IMG/VR virus record: IMGVR_UViG_3300035670_000118 | Coordinates: 21,959-85,958 of that record | Reading direction: 5' to 3' (one strand) | Length of the DNA: 64,000 nucleotides | Origin: a virus | Shown here: positions 40,770 through 48,661 of the stretch, in pieces | Layout: each line of letters opens with the position of its first letter | How positions within the stretch are numbered: position 1 is the stretch's first letter | Notes under the pieces: generated by a model | Seen by the model: the letters and a program-made list of their open reading frames with translations, nothing else | The model's database searches: none | What the model was told of the DNA's origin: nothing | Program-made: the position numbers and the translations under genes

Positions 40770-41236
40770 TATTTTATAAGATTCTTTAATGGATTAAAAC
40801 ATATTCTATATCTTCTCATTAATTCTATGTTATAAAAGAAGTGGCGGTTGTTGCTATTTATACTGTCACCGCTTACGAAATAATCCTCGTCATAATATGT
40901 AAAGTAGTACTCATCATATTCAGTGTTAGTGTCATCGTCCATATAACTCTTAAATCTATAATAGCTATCTGCTATAGTTTTATAGAACTCACAAGGAGAA
41001 TTTATTCTTCCAATCTTGTTAACCTCATAATGATCATCCTCCCCATGTTGAACAAAAGAAACATCAGGTATCCCATCTATAATCATACGAGCGTGTTCTC
41101 TTTCAAATTCTAGATCGAAAAGGATATCCTCTATTTTTTTTCTACATTCCTCGTCGCTCTTGTATCCGATAAGATAATAGCCATAACTAGCCCTTCCGTA
41201 AGTGGTATCAAAATGTGAAGCTTCTAATAAATACAT
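40769..41236 (-). CDS. hypothetical protein
   Basis: 155 aa, acidic and tyrosine-rich (NTEYDEYYFTYYDEDYFVSG; FDTTYGRASYGYYLIGYKSD). No tag; no family recognised. It begins five bases after the stop of the upstream tagged gene and ends against the late-type element of the next unit. Confidence 0.63.
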   Translation of the reverse strand: MYLLEASHFDTTYGRASYGYYLIGYKSDEECRKKIEDILFDLEFEREHARMIIDGIPDVSFVQHGEDDHYEVNKIGRINSPCEFYKTIADSYYRFKSYMDDDTNTEYDEYYFTYYDEDYFVSGDSINSNNRHFFYNIELMRRYRICFNPLKNLIK

Positions 41237-41240
41237 ACAC

Positions 41241-41966
41241 TTATTGTTCCATTATCCAAACTGTGGGATCTATGTGATTATAGAAGTGCCAGAACATTCT
41301 TCTTCTACCTCCTATTGTGTAGTAATTACCTCTATACAATATAAACTGTGTACATGGTAATTGTCCTCCACTTTCTTCAACACGGTTAAAGTGTGCTATG
41401 GATCCTTTTATGTAAGTCGCCCAGAATTGAGCCATGTTTATAGCAATGTCTGGATATTTTTTTACAAGCCCTAATGTATTACCAAGGGTATAGTCGTCTA
41501 ATCCTGCTTCGATTGCTTTATTGTATTCGCTCTCACATTTACCTAAATAATCCGGATCTTTCTCTAAAATATCCCAATCATGATTTTTAAATGTAGTAGC
41601 TAATCCTCTCCTTAAATAATCAAGAGGAATCTTTTCCATTTCCCCACATTCAAATAATTCACGACACCAAAGAATAAAAGGAACAAATCTTGGATCTCTT
41701 TCCTCAGCTATATCTAAGAGTTCATCAGTTGTTATTTCGCCCGGTTTGCTAGGCGGATCCACGTGGTTTTCTAACCATTTTGGCTCTCCCCCAAATCCAT
41801 CTTCTCTAATATCAAATATATCTTGGTCTATCTCCGAGGGGAGAAGCTCTCTTAACTCTGGATAAGATTTAAAAGCCCTATAGAACTCTTTAAATTCATA
41901 CTCAGGTTTTTTATAGTTAGGATTTTTCTTAGCTATAAACGATTCAAATAATTTTAAATGTCTCAT
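41241..41966 (-). CDS. capsid-targeting-tagged hypothetical protein
   Basis: 241 aa. Tag MRHLKLFESFIAKKNPNYKK. Helical body (EFKEFYRAFKSYPELRELLP; ITTDELLDIAEERDPRFVPF), then HFNRVEESGGQLPCTQFILY and a C-terminal GNYYTIGGRRRMFWHFYNH. It lies one base after the P-loop gene. Function unknown. Confidence 0.73.
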   Translation of the reverse strand: MRHLKLFESFIAKKNPNYKKPEYEFKEFYRAFKSYPELRELLPSEIDQDIFDIREDGFGGEPKWLENHVDPPSKPGEITTDELLDIAEERDPRFVPFILWCRELFECGEMEKIPLDYLRRGLATTFKNHDWDILEKDPDYLGKCESEYNKAIEAGLDDYTLGNTLGLVKKYPDIAINMAQFWATYIKGSIAHFNRVEESGGQLPCTQFILYRGNYYTIGGRRRMFWHFYNHIDPTVWIMEQ

Positions 41967-41967
41967 T

Positions 41968-42774
41968 CTATTTTAATAATTTTTTTATTTCATCAACTAA
42001 CAAATTGGAGGGCTTATCCTTATTATAAATTATGTGATTAGCTATTCCTGAATTTTTCATCGTGTCTATAAAGAACTTAGAATAATCCTCAATCTTATTC
42101 ATTTCAAAATCGAATTTTTGTTCTGGTGAATTACCGTAAACCATCCACTCAACCCCGCTTTTTAGAGAGTTATATCTGTTCTGGCTAGATTTAAGCATAT
42201 TCATAGCCATTGTTCTATATTTTTCTTCTTTCCTTACTAGTTCTACTCTCTCTAAAAATTCATTCCTTTTTTCTTGGTCAAAATCTTTTGCAAAGCTTGT
42301 ATCACCCTTCAAAACAGCTTCCCAATATTTAATATTGGATGGGTGCATATCCAATTCTCTTTTCAATAATCTACCTCTTAAAAACTCTTGGTTTTCTATT
42401 TCATTCTTAGAAGGTATTATTAAGAATCTATTAGGATATGGTTCTAGCATATTCATAATATCTTCTAACATTCTACCGTCCCATACTCCATGGCTACCAC
42501 CAACGTCCAATATAACAGGCTTACCTAAATTATCATTAAGGTACTTAATCATACCTTTATATTCGTTTTGTTTTCTAACTTGCCACCCTTTACTCCATAT
42601 CTCTTCTTTTGACCAATTTCCCTGATCAATAAAATCATCGGATCCAACTACTTCCATGTTTAGTTGTTTACCTAGTTCTTTTGCAAGTGTGCTTTTACCA
42701 ACCCCTTGGGGTCCGAATAATATAATAGTAGAGGAGTCGTTAAGGAAAGACTCGAATAGTTTAATATATTTCAA
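41968..42774 (-). CDS. capsid-targeting-tagged P-loop kinase
   Basis: 268 aa. Tag MKYIKLFESFLND flows straight into a P-loop GPQGVGKST (residues 22-30) of the shikimate kinase/zeta-toxin-like NTPase type: VVGSDDFIDQG, a lid-type RGRLLKREL and PVILDVGGSHGVWDG. No second substrate motif is clear. Known members phosphorylate small molecules; a virion-delivered kinase is notable. A member of the late block 41241-43250. Confidence 0.85.
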   Translation of the reverse strand: MKYIKLFESFLNDSSTIILFGPQGVGKSTLAKELGKQLNMEVVGSDDFIDQGNWSKEEIWSKGWQVRKQNEYKGMIKYLNDNLGKPVILDVGGSHGVWDGRMLEDIMNMLEPYPNRFLIIPSKNEIENQEFLRGRLLKRELDMHPSNIKYWEAVLKGDTSFAKDFDQEKRNEFLERVELVRKEEKYRTMAMNMLKSSQNRYNSLKSGVEWMVYGNSPEQKFDFEMNKIEDYSKFFIDTMKNSGIANHIIYNKDKPSNLLVDEIKKLLK

Positions 42775-42782
42775 AATGCCAT

Positions 42783-43250
42783 TTATTTATTGTTTTCAAT
42801 TAAAAGCTCACCTACAACTTCTATCTTTCCAACAAGCTCTTGGAATTTTACCTGCGTGATATTCATAGAATTTCTAGTGGCTTCATAAAGATCCGTTAGT
42901 AATTTATCATATTCACCCTTAAGTTCTTCCATCTCTAATTCACCATCAACGGCTTTTTGATAATATGGAAGTTTCACGTGAAAATGATGGTATGTTAGTA
43001 GAGCATCGCCACCCTTCTCCTTTGCCGCTTTGGATATTTTTGTTGCTCCCGCTAATCTATTCTCTGCAAATTCTTGGTGGGATTCGCTTTCCTCGTTTAT
43101 ATAGGAATCTTGCGAGTAACCAGAAAGTTCACTTTCCTTTACGCAATTAGGAACCATCCTACCATTCTTCTTTTTTGTGCCTATCTGCTTGTAACCAGGC
43201 CAGCATGGATTTTTCTTTTCTGCTATAAATTCTTCGTAGTGTTGTATCAT
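42783..43250 (-). CDS. capsid-targeting-tagged protein with NPCWPGY motif
   Basis: 155 aa. MIQHYEEFIAEKKN is the closest match here to the T4 internal-protein propeptide (MKTYQEFIAE), with an IAE site. It is followed by NPCWPGYKQIGTKKKNGRMV and PNCV, a motif (PCW.GY...G.KKKNG..VPNC) I recognise from other T4-like phage virion proteins. Then comes a helical, ferritin-like-length region (HHFHVKLPYYQKAVDGELEM; YEATRNSMNITQVKFQELVG). Function unknown. Confidence 0.78.
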   Translation of the reverse strand: MIQHYEEFIAEKKNPCWPGYKQIGTKKKNGRMVPNCVKESELSGYSQDSYINEESESHQEFAENRLAGATKISKAAKEKGGDALLTYHHFHVKLPYYQKAVDGELEMEELKGEYDKLLTDLYEATRNSMNITQVKFQELVGKIEVVGELLIENNK

Positions 43251-43282
43251 GCTTTATATATTCTTTTTTTAATATATACCAC

Positions 43283-43645
43283 ATGAGGCATCTGTCAAAC
43301 TTTAATGATTTTATCAACGAAGGAAATGATCCAAGAAAAGGCACAGGAAAAAAACCTAAAGGATCAGGGAGAAGACTATACACGGATGAGAATCCTAGTG
43401 ACACCGTTCCAGTTAAATTTCGTACAAAAGAAGACGTACAAGCAACAGTTAACAGTAAAGCTTTTAAATCCAAATCACATCAAAGACAGTCACAAATACT
43501 AAATCTCATAGAACAAAGACTGCGTGTTGCTGTGAGAAGAGCAAAAGATCCGGACACTAAAAGTAGGCTTAAGAGAGCACACGATTACGCGGTATCTAAG
43601 TGTGAAGCATCCAAAAGAAAAACACAAAAACTAAAGGATAAATAA
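43283..43645 (+). CDS. capsid-targeting-tagged basic DNA-binding-like protein
   Basis: 120 aa. Tag MRHLSNFNDFINEG with an INE site; the rest is strongly basic (RKGTGKKPKGSGRRLYTDEN; EQRLRVAVRRAKDPDTKSRL; KCEASKRKTQKLKDK). Size, tag and charge match T4 internal proteins IPI-III, which are packed with DNA and injected. Divergent from 42783; the two starts are only 32 bases apart, so the promoters overlap. Confidence 0.78.
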   Translation: MRHLSNFNDFINEGNDPRKGTGKKPKGSGRRLYTDENPSDTVPVKFRTKEDVQATVNSKAFKSKSHQRQSQILNLIEQRLRVAVRRAKDPDTKSRLKRAHDYAVSKCEASKRKTQKLKDK

Positions 43646-43648
43646 TCA

Positions 43649-44452
43649 ATGAAGCATATATTATTTTTCGAGAATTTTAAAAATAATGATCTACAAAAAA
43701 GTAGTCTCCAAGAGTCTGTAAACACCTCACAAGAAAATAAAAATCTAATAGATAGTTTTTATTCTGCAATTAAATCTTCTATAGCAGAGGAAAAGCCGAG
43801 GGGAAGCAATAAGGGACCAGAAGTCGAAACCCTACTAAAAGGAGTAAATGTAACCCCAGGAAATCCTTGGTGTGTTGGCTTCGTTAAAGGTGCTCTATCT
43901 AAAACAAAGTTTAAACCAGAGGATCTTAGTAAAATACCAAGCAGCGCAGCGGTTAAATATCACTGGGAAACAACCAAAGGTAAAAAATTAGTCTATACAG
44001 AAGGAATGGACGCAAATAAAATATTACCAGGCATGGTCTTTTGCTATCTAAGCAGAGATAAAAAAGGAGCATATCCAGGAAAGGGCCATACTGGAATAGT
44101 TCTTTCGGTAGATAAATCAGCAGGAACATGGACAGGAATAGAGGGAAACACAAACCCTCTAGACGGAGGAAGAGAAGGATACGGAACTTTCATACTTACT
44201 AGAAAAATATCAGATCCTAGTATTTCTACAGATCCTAAAGAACACCCCGCAAAATTACTGGGATTCATAGATTATTTTTCTCCGTATAGAACACAAAAAG
44301 ATTTCACCCCGGCTCTTACTAAAAAAATGGGGGAATTAATAAAGGAGATATATCCATTAACATCTAAGGAGGTACAATATTTAAAATCTAATCCTAAAGA
44401 ATTAGATAAGTACGCTCAAAACTATAATAATAGGTATTCTAAAAAATCATGA
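43649..44452 (+). CDS. capsid-targeting-tagged CHAP-type peptidase
   Basis: 267 aa. Tag MKHILFFENFKNND, with LQE as a possible later site. CHAP/TIGR02594-type domain from about residue 60: candidate catalytic Cys in NPWCVGFVKGAL, LPGMVFCYLSRD, and His in GKGHTGIVLSVDK with IEGNTN. The C-terminal 60 residues are helical (LTKKMGELIKEIYPLTSKEV). Likely peptidoglycan amidase or endopeptidase carried in the virion. It starts four bases after the basic protein gene. Confidence 0.82.
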   Translation: MKHILFFENFKNNDLQKSSLQESVNTSQENKNLIDSFYSAIKSSIAEEKPRGSNKGPEVETLLKGVNVTPGNPWCVGFVKGALSKTKFKPEDLSKIPSSAAVKYHWETTKGKKLVYTEGMDANKILPGMVFCYLSRDKKGAYPGKGHTGIVLSVDKSAGTWTGIEGNTNPLDGGREGYGTFILTRKISDPSISTDPKEHPAKLLGFIDYFSPYRTQKDFTPALTKKMGELIKEIYPLTSKEVQYLKSNPKELDKYAQNYNNRYSKKS

Positions 44453-44464
44453 CCTATAAAATAA

Positions 44465-44473
44465 GGATATATA
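44465..44473 (+). promoter_or_regulatory. late-type element GGATATATA
   Basis: Plus-strand GGATATATA seven bases before ATG 44480. Confidence 0.42.
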
Positions 44474-44479
44474 AATTGA

Positions 44480-45046
44480 ATGAGTTCCTTACTTAAATAC
44501 CGTCAATTTCTTAATGAGATGTGGGACACAATCCCAGACATCAAAGTTATAAACAAGATTCCTGCAAGGGATGAGGATATAACATATGAATTTGAGATAG
44601 ACGGATACCCATACCGTGTTTTTATTCTAGTTAGAAGATGGGAGGACAACACAGTAACACTCGAAATACATTTCTCATCTAAAGCAGAAACCTCAGGAGA
44701 TCAATATACGGACGATCTCACAGGAAGAAATAATATGCAAGATGTTATGGGGAGTGTATGGTGGGCAGTAAAAGAATGGGCTAAAGAAAGAAGTAAAGGC
44801 GGCAATCTCATTTCCATTATAGTTGTTGCAAAGTCAGAGTCTGAAGGTGACGATAGAAGATCCCGAATATATGGCCATTTCATAATGAAAAAAGCACAGG
44901 AAGCTGGTATGATTGTTACAAAAACTACCGATATAACAGACACATACAACAACTTAACTCGGAACCTAAGAGGACCAAACTCTCATGCTATAGTTACCAA
45001 ATATTCTATTGATAATTTTCCAATAGATCGATTGAAATCATTATGA
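44480..45046 (+). CDS. capsid-targeting-tagged hypothetical protein
   Basis: 188 aa. T4-like tag MSSLLKYRQFLNEMW with an LNE site. Alpha/beta body (DITYEFEIDGYPYRVFILVR; NTVTLEIHFSSKAETSG; ISIIVVAKSESEGDDRRSRI; YGHFIMKKAQEAGMIV). The last part resembles the strand-helix end of acyltransferase-like folds, but no motif is firm. Function unknown. Confidence 0.73.
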   Translation: MSSLLKYRQFLNEMWDTIPDIKVINKIPARDEDITYEFEIDGYPYRVFILVRRWEDNTVTLEIHFSSKAETSGDQYTDDLTGRNNMQDVMGSVWWAVKEWAKERSKGGNLISIIVVAKSESEGDDRRSRIYGHFIMKKAQEAGMIVTKTTDITDTYNNLTRNLRGPNSHAIVTKYSIDNFPIDRLKSL

Positions 45047-45057
45047 TCTAATCTATA

Positions 45058-45510
45058 ATGGTAAAATACTTTGCATACGGTTCCAATATGAGTGTTTCTA
45101 GAATGATAAAAAGAGGGGTAACTCCTCTTTCTAGATCTCACGGAATCCTTAACAATTATGTATTAAAATTTAATAAAAAATCCTCTAAAGGGGATTGGTC
45201 TTTTGCAAACATAGAAGAAAGCGAAGGTGATACAGTAGAGGGGATAATATTTGATATAAGTGAATCACACCTTGAAAAACTAGATAAATTCGAGGGTGCT
45301 CCTTTACATTACAGAAGGGAAAAGATTAATGTTATCTCCGATGGTAAAAAAATTGAATGTATAACATACATAGCCCAGAAAGATTATCTAGTTGAAGGGC
45401 TTAATCCTACTAATGATTATATGGAGTTTCTGATAGAGGGATCATCATTACTTTCTCCAGATTACCAAAAAATGTTGAAATCAATAACCACAAAAAATCC
45501 CACTCCATAA
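45058..45510 (+). CDS. gamma-glutamylcyclotransferase-like protein
   Basis: 150 aa. FAYGSNMSVSRM (the YGSN loop), FANIEESEGDTVEGIIFDIS, LDKFEGAPLHYRR with the catalytic-type Glu and ITYIAQ are the AIG2/GGCT family signatures. Known role: conversion of gamma-glutamyl-amines or peptides to 5-oxoproline; AIG2-like forms also cleave gamma-glutamyl polyamines, which may link it to the polyamine genes (inference). Untagged. It ends in the hairpin that also terminates tmRNA. Confidence 0.85.
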   Translation: MVKYFAYGSNMSVSRMIKRGVTPLSRSHGILNNYVLKFNKKSSKGDWSFANIEESEGDTVEGIIFDISESHLEKLDKFEGAPLHYRREKINVISDGKKIECITYIAQKDYLVEGLNPTNDYMEFLIEGSSLLSPDYQKMLKSITTKNPTP

Positions 45511-45520
45511 GAGTGGGATT
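45496..45520 (-). terminator. intrinsic terminator of tmRNA, shared with the convergent gene
   Basis: A perfect 10-bp stem (AATCCCACTC with GAGTGGGATT, 5-base loop) overlaps the stop of the GGCT-like gene. On the minus strand it is followed by a T run, so it ends the tmRNA transcript six bases after its 3' end. Confidence 0.82.
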
Positions 45521-45525
45521 AAATC

Positions 45526-45946
45526 TAGTGGACCCGGAGGGGGTCGAACCCTCGTCCAGATCGAATGCTCAAGAAACTCATTCACAGGCTTATTCCGTTA
45601 TTCGACACGGACAAACTTTTTTGCATTTCTTTTATTACAAACTTAATGCTCGGTCTGTGTACTCTTCGGGATGAACCGAATTTCCGTTTCGGTCTTTAAG
45701 GTAAGACCTGACTCCACCATCACCTTTCTGTTCCTAGGCCGGTGCGGCCCGCCGGTTAAGCTGCCATTAGCAACTCAGCCTCTTCTGCTACCGCTACGCG
45801 AGTAATAGAAGTTGGGATACTCATCATATCCTCTGCGTTGTAAACGTTTGCGTTTATTGTTTGATAGGTGATTAAGGATTTCCAATCTAACCCTGCCTGC
45901 ATCATTTCAAAGAACTACCTCCGCCTGTCAAATCCAAAGCGGGCCC
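45526..45946 (-). ncRNA. ssrA: transfer-messenger RNA with a long predicted tag
   Basis: The 5' end GGGCCCG pairs with 3' CGGGTCC (7 bp) before ACTA; the T arm GAGGG-TTCGACC-CCCTC is intact and TTTGGATTTGACAGG is the usual tmRNA 5' segment. The resume frame begins with GCA AAC at 45851 (TAAACGCAAACG) and runs to TAA at 45756-45758: 31 codons, starting ANVYNAEDMM and ending EEAELLMAA. The ending -AA is typical; the length is far above the usual 8-12 of Bacteroidota. Several hairpins follow the frame, as in pseudoknot regions. Role: rescues stalled ribosomes. The encoded CTA end must be processed to CCA. Confidence 0.9.
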
Positions 45947-45985
45947 ATTTTTATTATATATACAAAAGTAATTAAAAGTTTCAGT
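45947..45985 (-). promoter_or_regulatory. probable tmRNA promoter
   Basis: The minus strand reads TTACTTTTGTATATATAATA just before the tmRNA 5' end, a TATA-rich -10/-7 box. It contains TATATATAAT, close to the late-type element. Confidence 0.45.
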
Positions 45986-46023
45986 ACGTTAGCACACATC
46001 CACGATAACGTGTTTTACTTTCT

Positions 46024-46338
46024 CTATTTTACCACCTGTTTTTTTCTGTGTTTTGTCCAGGCTTTTTCAGCAAGATCCGACTTCTCAGCAAGAAGGTTGT
46101 AATATTGTAAACCATACGAGAGATTATAATCTTTCATAGCTTTCTGTAAGAATTTACCAATAAACTCATTCTTCTGATTTTTTTCATCAGATTCAATGAT
46201 AGCGATCAGCTGGTCCATTTTTTTCTGGATCAATAGGAAGACTGCATGTTTTGAAGATACAGGAAATGCACTTTCTAATTCGGAAAGAACTTCGTACTGA
46301 GCTTTGAGTTTTATCAAGTCAATTTCCTTTTTAGTCAT
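46024..46338 (-). CDS. small hypothetical protein
   Basis: 104 aa, helical, Lys/Glu-rich (KKEIDLIKLKAQYEVLSELE; KKMDQLIAIIESDEKNQKNE). It may form a coiled coil. Begins one base after the upstream gene's stop. Function unknown. Confidence 0.63.
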   Translation of the reverse strand: MTKKEIDLIKLKAQYEVLSELESAFPVSSKHAVFLLIQKKMDQLIAIIESDEKNQKNEFIGKFLQKAMKDYNLSYGLQYYNLLAEKSDLAEKAWTKHRKKQVVK

Positions 46339-46339
46339 C

Positions 46340-46645
46340 CTATTCAGATTTACAACTTAAAGTCTTAATAGTGGTAATCTCATGCCCGTCATAAATTTTT
46401 CCACTACACAAATGATTTTTACCAAATTCTTCTGCTTCCTCTAAACTATTAAAGTATGTTGTTACATTATGACAATCACACATTCCGCAGCTTAAATGAG
46501 TAACCTCTTTCCATCTTTCCCAAAAGAATAAAAATTTCACTCTATACTCTATGAAGTAATTTAAGTATTTAGATTTTCCATGTTCGTCGAAGTATTCGAT
46601 ACTCTTGATTCTATATTCCATTTTTTTATATTTCTTGTTACTCAT
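46340..46645 (-). CDS. small hypothetical protein with Cys cluster
   Basis: 101 aa from ATG 46645 (MSNKKYKKMEYRIKSIEYF); the longer frame to 46678 overlaps the upstream gene much more. LSCGMCDCHNVTTYFNSLEE holds a CxxCxC cluster, with a further Cys in KNHLCSGKIYDG, so a metal site is possible. Function unknown. Confidence 0.6.
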   Translation of the reverse strand: MSNKKYKKMEYRIKSIEYFDEHGKSKYLNYFIEYRVKFLFFWERWKEVTHLSCGMCDCHNVTTYFNSLEEAEEFGKNHLCSGKIYDGHEITTIKTLSCKSE

Positions 46646-46877
46646 CTGATCCCACTGAAATATCAAATTGATCACCAATGGTCCGTAGGGTATTTGCTAA
46701 TTGCTTTGCTAAGCTCTTTAGCCACTCCTCAGATCTCCCATTCATCATTTCATCTTGCTGCTCTTCAGATAAGTCCTCAAACACGAGATTTTCAAATTTC
46801 CCCGTCTCTTCGTTTTTTGCTCTGAAATAAATTCCAGATAATCCTCTTTTTACCATTATGCTATTTTTATTGTTCAC
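46638..46877 (-). CDS. small hypothetical protein
   Basis: 79 aa. IMVKRGLSGIYFRAKNEETG is basic and the end is acidic (TIGDQFDISVGSDE). FEDLSEEQQDEMMNGRSEEW is helical. Overlaps both neighbours by 8-11 bases. Function unknown. Confidence 0.62.
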   Translation of the reverse strand: MNNKNSIMVKRGLSGIYFRAKNEETGKFENLVFEDLSEEQQDEMMNGRSEEWLKSLAKQLANTLRTIGDQFDISVGSDE

Positions 46878-47208
46878 CCATTCGTTTTTCTAAATGCTTA
46901 GCAACCCCTTTGTAGTTGGTAAAGTTTCTAACATTCAGCCAAAAGAAGATTGTTAAAGGGATATTGATACCGATCAAGTAATAGATTGCCCAAGTCTCCT
47001 GTATTCCAAAATAACACAAGAAAGAACACAACCAAGATACACCAGCAAGAATCATATTCCTAGATAAATTCTTAGCATAAACATCGCCCATGTATTTTAG
47101 CTCATCAATCAACTCTCTTTTTCCAAAGACATCCAACGAGTCAAAGTATTCAGTTAGTGTCATGTTCTCTGGGATTGCGTTAAGCACCCTTACCTCTTTC
47201 TTTTCCAT
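46867..47208 (-). CDS. small membrane protein
   Basis: 113 aa. A soluble N terminus (MTLTEYFDSLDVFGKRELID) precedes two membrane helices (MILAGVSWLCSFLCYFGIQE; WAIYYLIGINIPLTIFFWLN) and a basic tail. Function unknown. An early-class promoter lies just upstream. Confidence 0.66.
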   Translation of the reverse strand: MEKKEVRVLNAIPENMTLTEYFDSLDVFGKRELIDELKYMGDVYAKNLSRNMILAGVSWLCSFLCYFGIQETWAIYYLIGINIPLTIFFWLNVRNFTNYKGVAKHLEKRMGEQ

Positions 47209-47260
47209 GATTATTTTTTTGCTATGTTAGAAATCCTTCATCCTTAAAAAAAATGATTCT
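47209..47260 (-). promoter_or_regulatory. early-class promoter (AGAATCATTTTTTTT)
   Basis: The minus strand carries AGAATCATTTTTTTTAAGG about 40 bases before the start at 47208, followed by a TTCTAACATAG segment. It overlaps the end of the 47260-47610 gene. Confidence 0.5.
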
Positions 47261-47610
47261 TAAAATTTATCCTTATCAATTCTACTTAAGAACTTAGTTC
47301 TCGAAATTTCAGAAGCATTAGTCTTCAGTCCTATCATTCTCTCCACTTCACCTAAAGTAATAGGTCGAGGAATCATTTTACCTCCCCTCCTCCTCACGTA
47401 GAAAAAATGCCCATAAACATTCTCAAGCAGACTAAGCCGATTGTAGAATTTTCTATAATTATCCTTGGTGATTTCTCTCATCCCCACACTTATAGTGCTC
47501 ATGACTATAGTCCTTGGAACATCCTTCATTTTGGATCCTCCAGTTTCTGTAGATTTTTCAAAAAGTCTCTTATAACTCTTTATCTCTCTAAGATCATAAT
47601 TTAAAGCCAT
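47260..47610 (-). CDS. hypothetical basic protein
   Basis: 116 aa, strongly basic (DNYRKFYNRLSLLENVYGHF; YVRRRGGKMIPRPITLGEVE), predicted helical. A nucleic-acid-binding role fits the charge only. No family recognised. It has its own early-class promoter upstream. Confidence 0.63.
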   Translation of the reverse strand: MALNYDLREIKSYKRLFEKSTETGGSKMKDVPRTIVMSTISVGMREITKDNYRKFYNRLSLLENVYGHFFYVRRRGGKMIPRPITLGEVERMIGLKTNASEISRTKFLSRIDKDKF

Positions 47611-47672
47611 ATCTGTGTTTTTACCAAAGATAGAAAATTCAAAGAGATAAAAAAAATGATTCTAAATCATAT
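47611..47672 (-). promoter_or_regulatory. early-class promoter
   Basis: The minus strand reads AGAATCATTTTTTTTATC, then TTGAATTTTCTATCTTTGG before the start at 47610. TCTATCTTTG fits the Bacteroidota TAnnTTTG box. Confidence 0.55.
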
Positions 47673-47680
47673 ACAAACAA

Positions 47681-47705
47681 AAAATCCCGCTATGTGCGGG
47701 ATTTT
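47681..47705 (-). terminator. intrinsic terminator of the lipoprotein gene
   Basis: Perfect 10-bp stem AAAATCCCGC-TATGT-GCGGGATTTT, about 22 bases after the stop at 47728; a T-rich tail follows on the minus strand. Confidence 0.82.
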
Positions 47706-47727
47706 CATAAAATACGTAAGGAATTTC

Positions 47728-48633
47728 TCAGCAACCAGCAGGAGCAATCTTAGTGTCATCTAGCACTTCGTTAAGAGCTTTCATCACTTGCTTACTTACA
47801 GTGTCATTTAATTTATCCATCAGTTTTTTTCTCAGATCAACAGTCCCAAATGTGAGATCGGAAACAGCAATCATAAGCTCTTCAGCTATCTTAGTTAACT
47901 CGTTACTATCAAATATGTTCTCCGGTATATCAATAGTTAATGTAGTGATCTCCAAGTAGTAGCCATCACCACATCTATCTTTAAGAATTCCAGTTCCTTT
48001 TGCAGACACCCCAGTAGTGGAAAGTGTCATATCTCCTTTAATAGCAGGAGTGCCATCAATTTGAAATTCATAATGAACTTTGGATGTCACCTCAGCGGGT
48101 ACATCCATAGTGATATTCACGCTAAACAAAGTGTCGTTATTAGGATCAACAACCGGATCAGTCACACTAGTAACTCTAAGAGCTCCTAGCCCCTTAGCAT
48201 TAATCACCTGGTATTCGTAATATCCAATCTTAACGTTTAAATAGCCACAGGCATCTTTACATAGATCCCTTCCTTTCTTACACTCCTTAGTGCAACAGTT
48301 GTTACAAGTCCAGTCGATAGTGGAGCATCCGCCATGACAAATATCATAAGCAACATTACAAGCATCAACACACGCTTGATCTACTACAGATGTTGTTATA
48401 TCATTCTTGCTCTTTACAGAGTTACAAAATTCAAGATCATTAAGAACTGAAGGCGTGCACCCATCCTCAATTACAAATTGATAGTTCTGAACCGCCTCGC
48501 TTTGAATCACAGTGTTCAATACACCAGTAAGTACCTGTCCAGAAGGTGGGGGGGAATAGGATGATTTTTTTAAAATACCGCAGCTTGTAAACATCAAGAG
48601 AGCCACGGCTAACAATGTAAATTTATTTTTCAT
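47728..48633 (-). CDS. cysteine-rich lipoprotein
   Basis: 301 aa. Lipoprotein signal KNKFTLLAVALLMFTSCG (Cys at about 18). A cysteine-rich stretch at about residues 87-132 (VDACNVAYDICHGGCSTIDW; CNNCCTKECKKGRDLCKDAC) should form several disulfides, followed by a beta-rich domain (KVHYEFQIDGTPAIKGDMTL; YYLEITTLTIDIPENIFDSN) and a helical end. It would sit on the host envelope. A role in superinfection exclusion is possible by analogy with phage lipoproteins. Monocistronic, with AGATATATA upstream and a strong terminator. Confidence 0.78.
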   Translation of the reverse strand: MKNKFTLLAVALLMFTSCGILKKSSYSPPPSGQVLTGVLNTVIQSEAVQNYQFVIEDGCTPSVLNDLEFCNSVKSKNDITTSVVDQACVDACNVAYDICHGGCSTIDWTCNNCCTKECKKGRDLCKDACGYLNVKIGYYEYQVINAKGLGALRVTSVTDPVVDPNNDTLFSVNITMDVPAEVTSKVHYEFQIDGTPAIKGDMTLSTTGVSAKGTGILKDRCGDGYYLEITTLTIDIPENIFDSNELTKIAEELMIAVSDLTFGTVDLRKKLMDKLNDTVSKQVMKALNEVLDDTKIAPAGC

Positions 48634-48652
48634 TTATTTATATTTATTTTTC

Positions 48653-48661
48653 TATATATCT
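48653..48661 (-). promoter_or_regulatory. late-type element AGATATATA
   Basis: AGATATATA on the minus strand 20 bases before the lipoprotein start, overlapping the stop of the upstream gene. Confidence 0.42.

Noticed and set aside
45526-45946. Possibility that the RNA is a broken tRNA gene followed by unrelated sequence
   Set aside because: Both ends pair as one acceptor stem over 420 bases, the internal resume frame ends in the typical Ala-Ala, and a terminator follows; tmRNA explains all of it.
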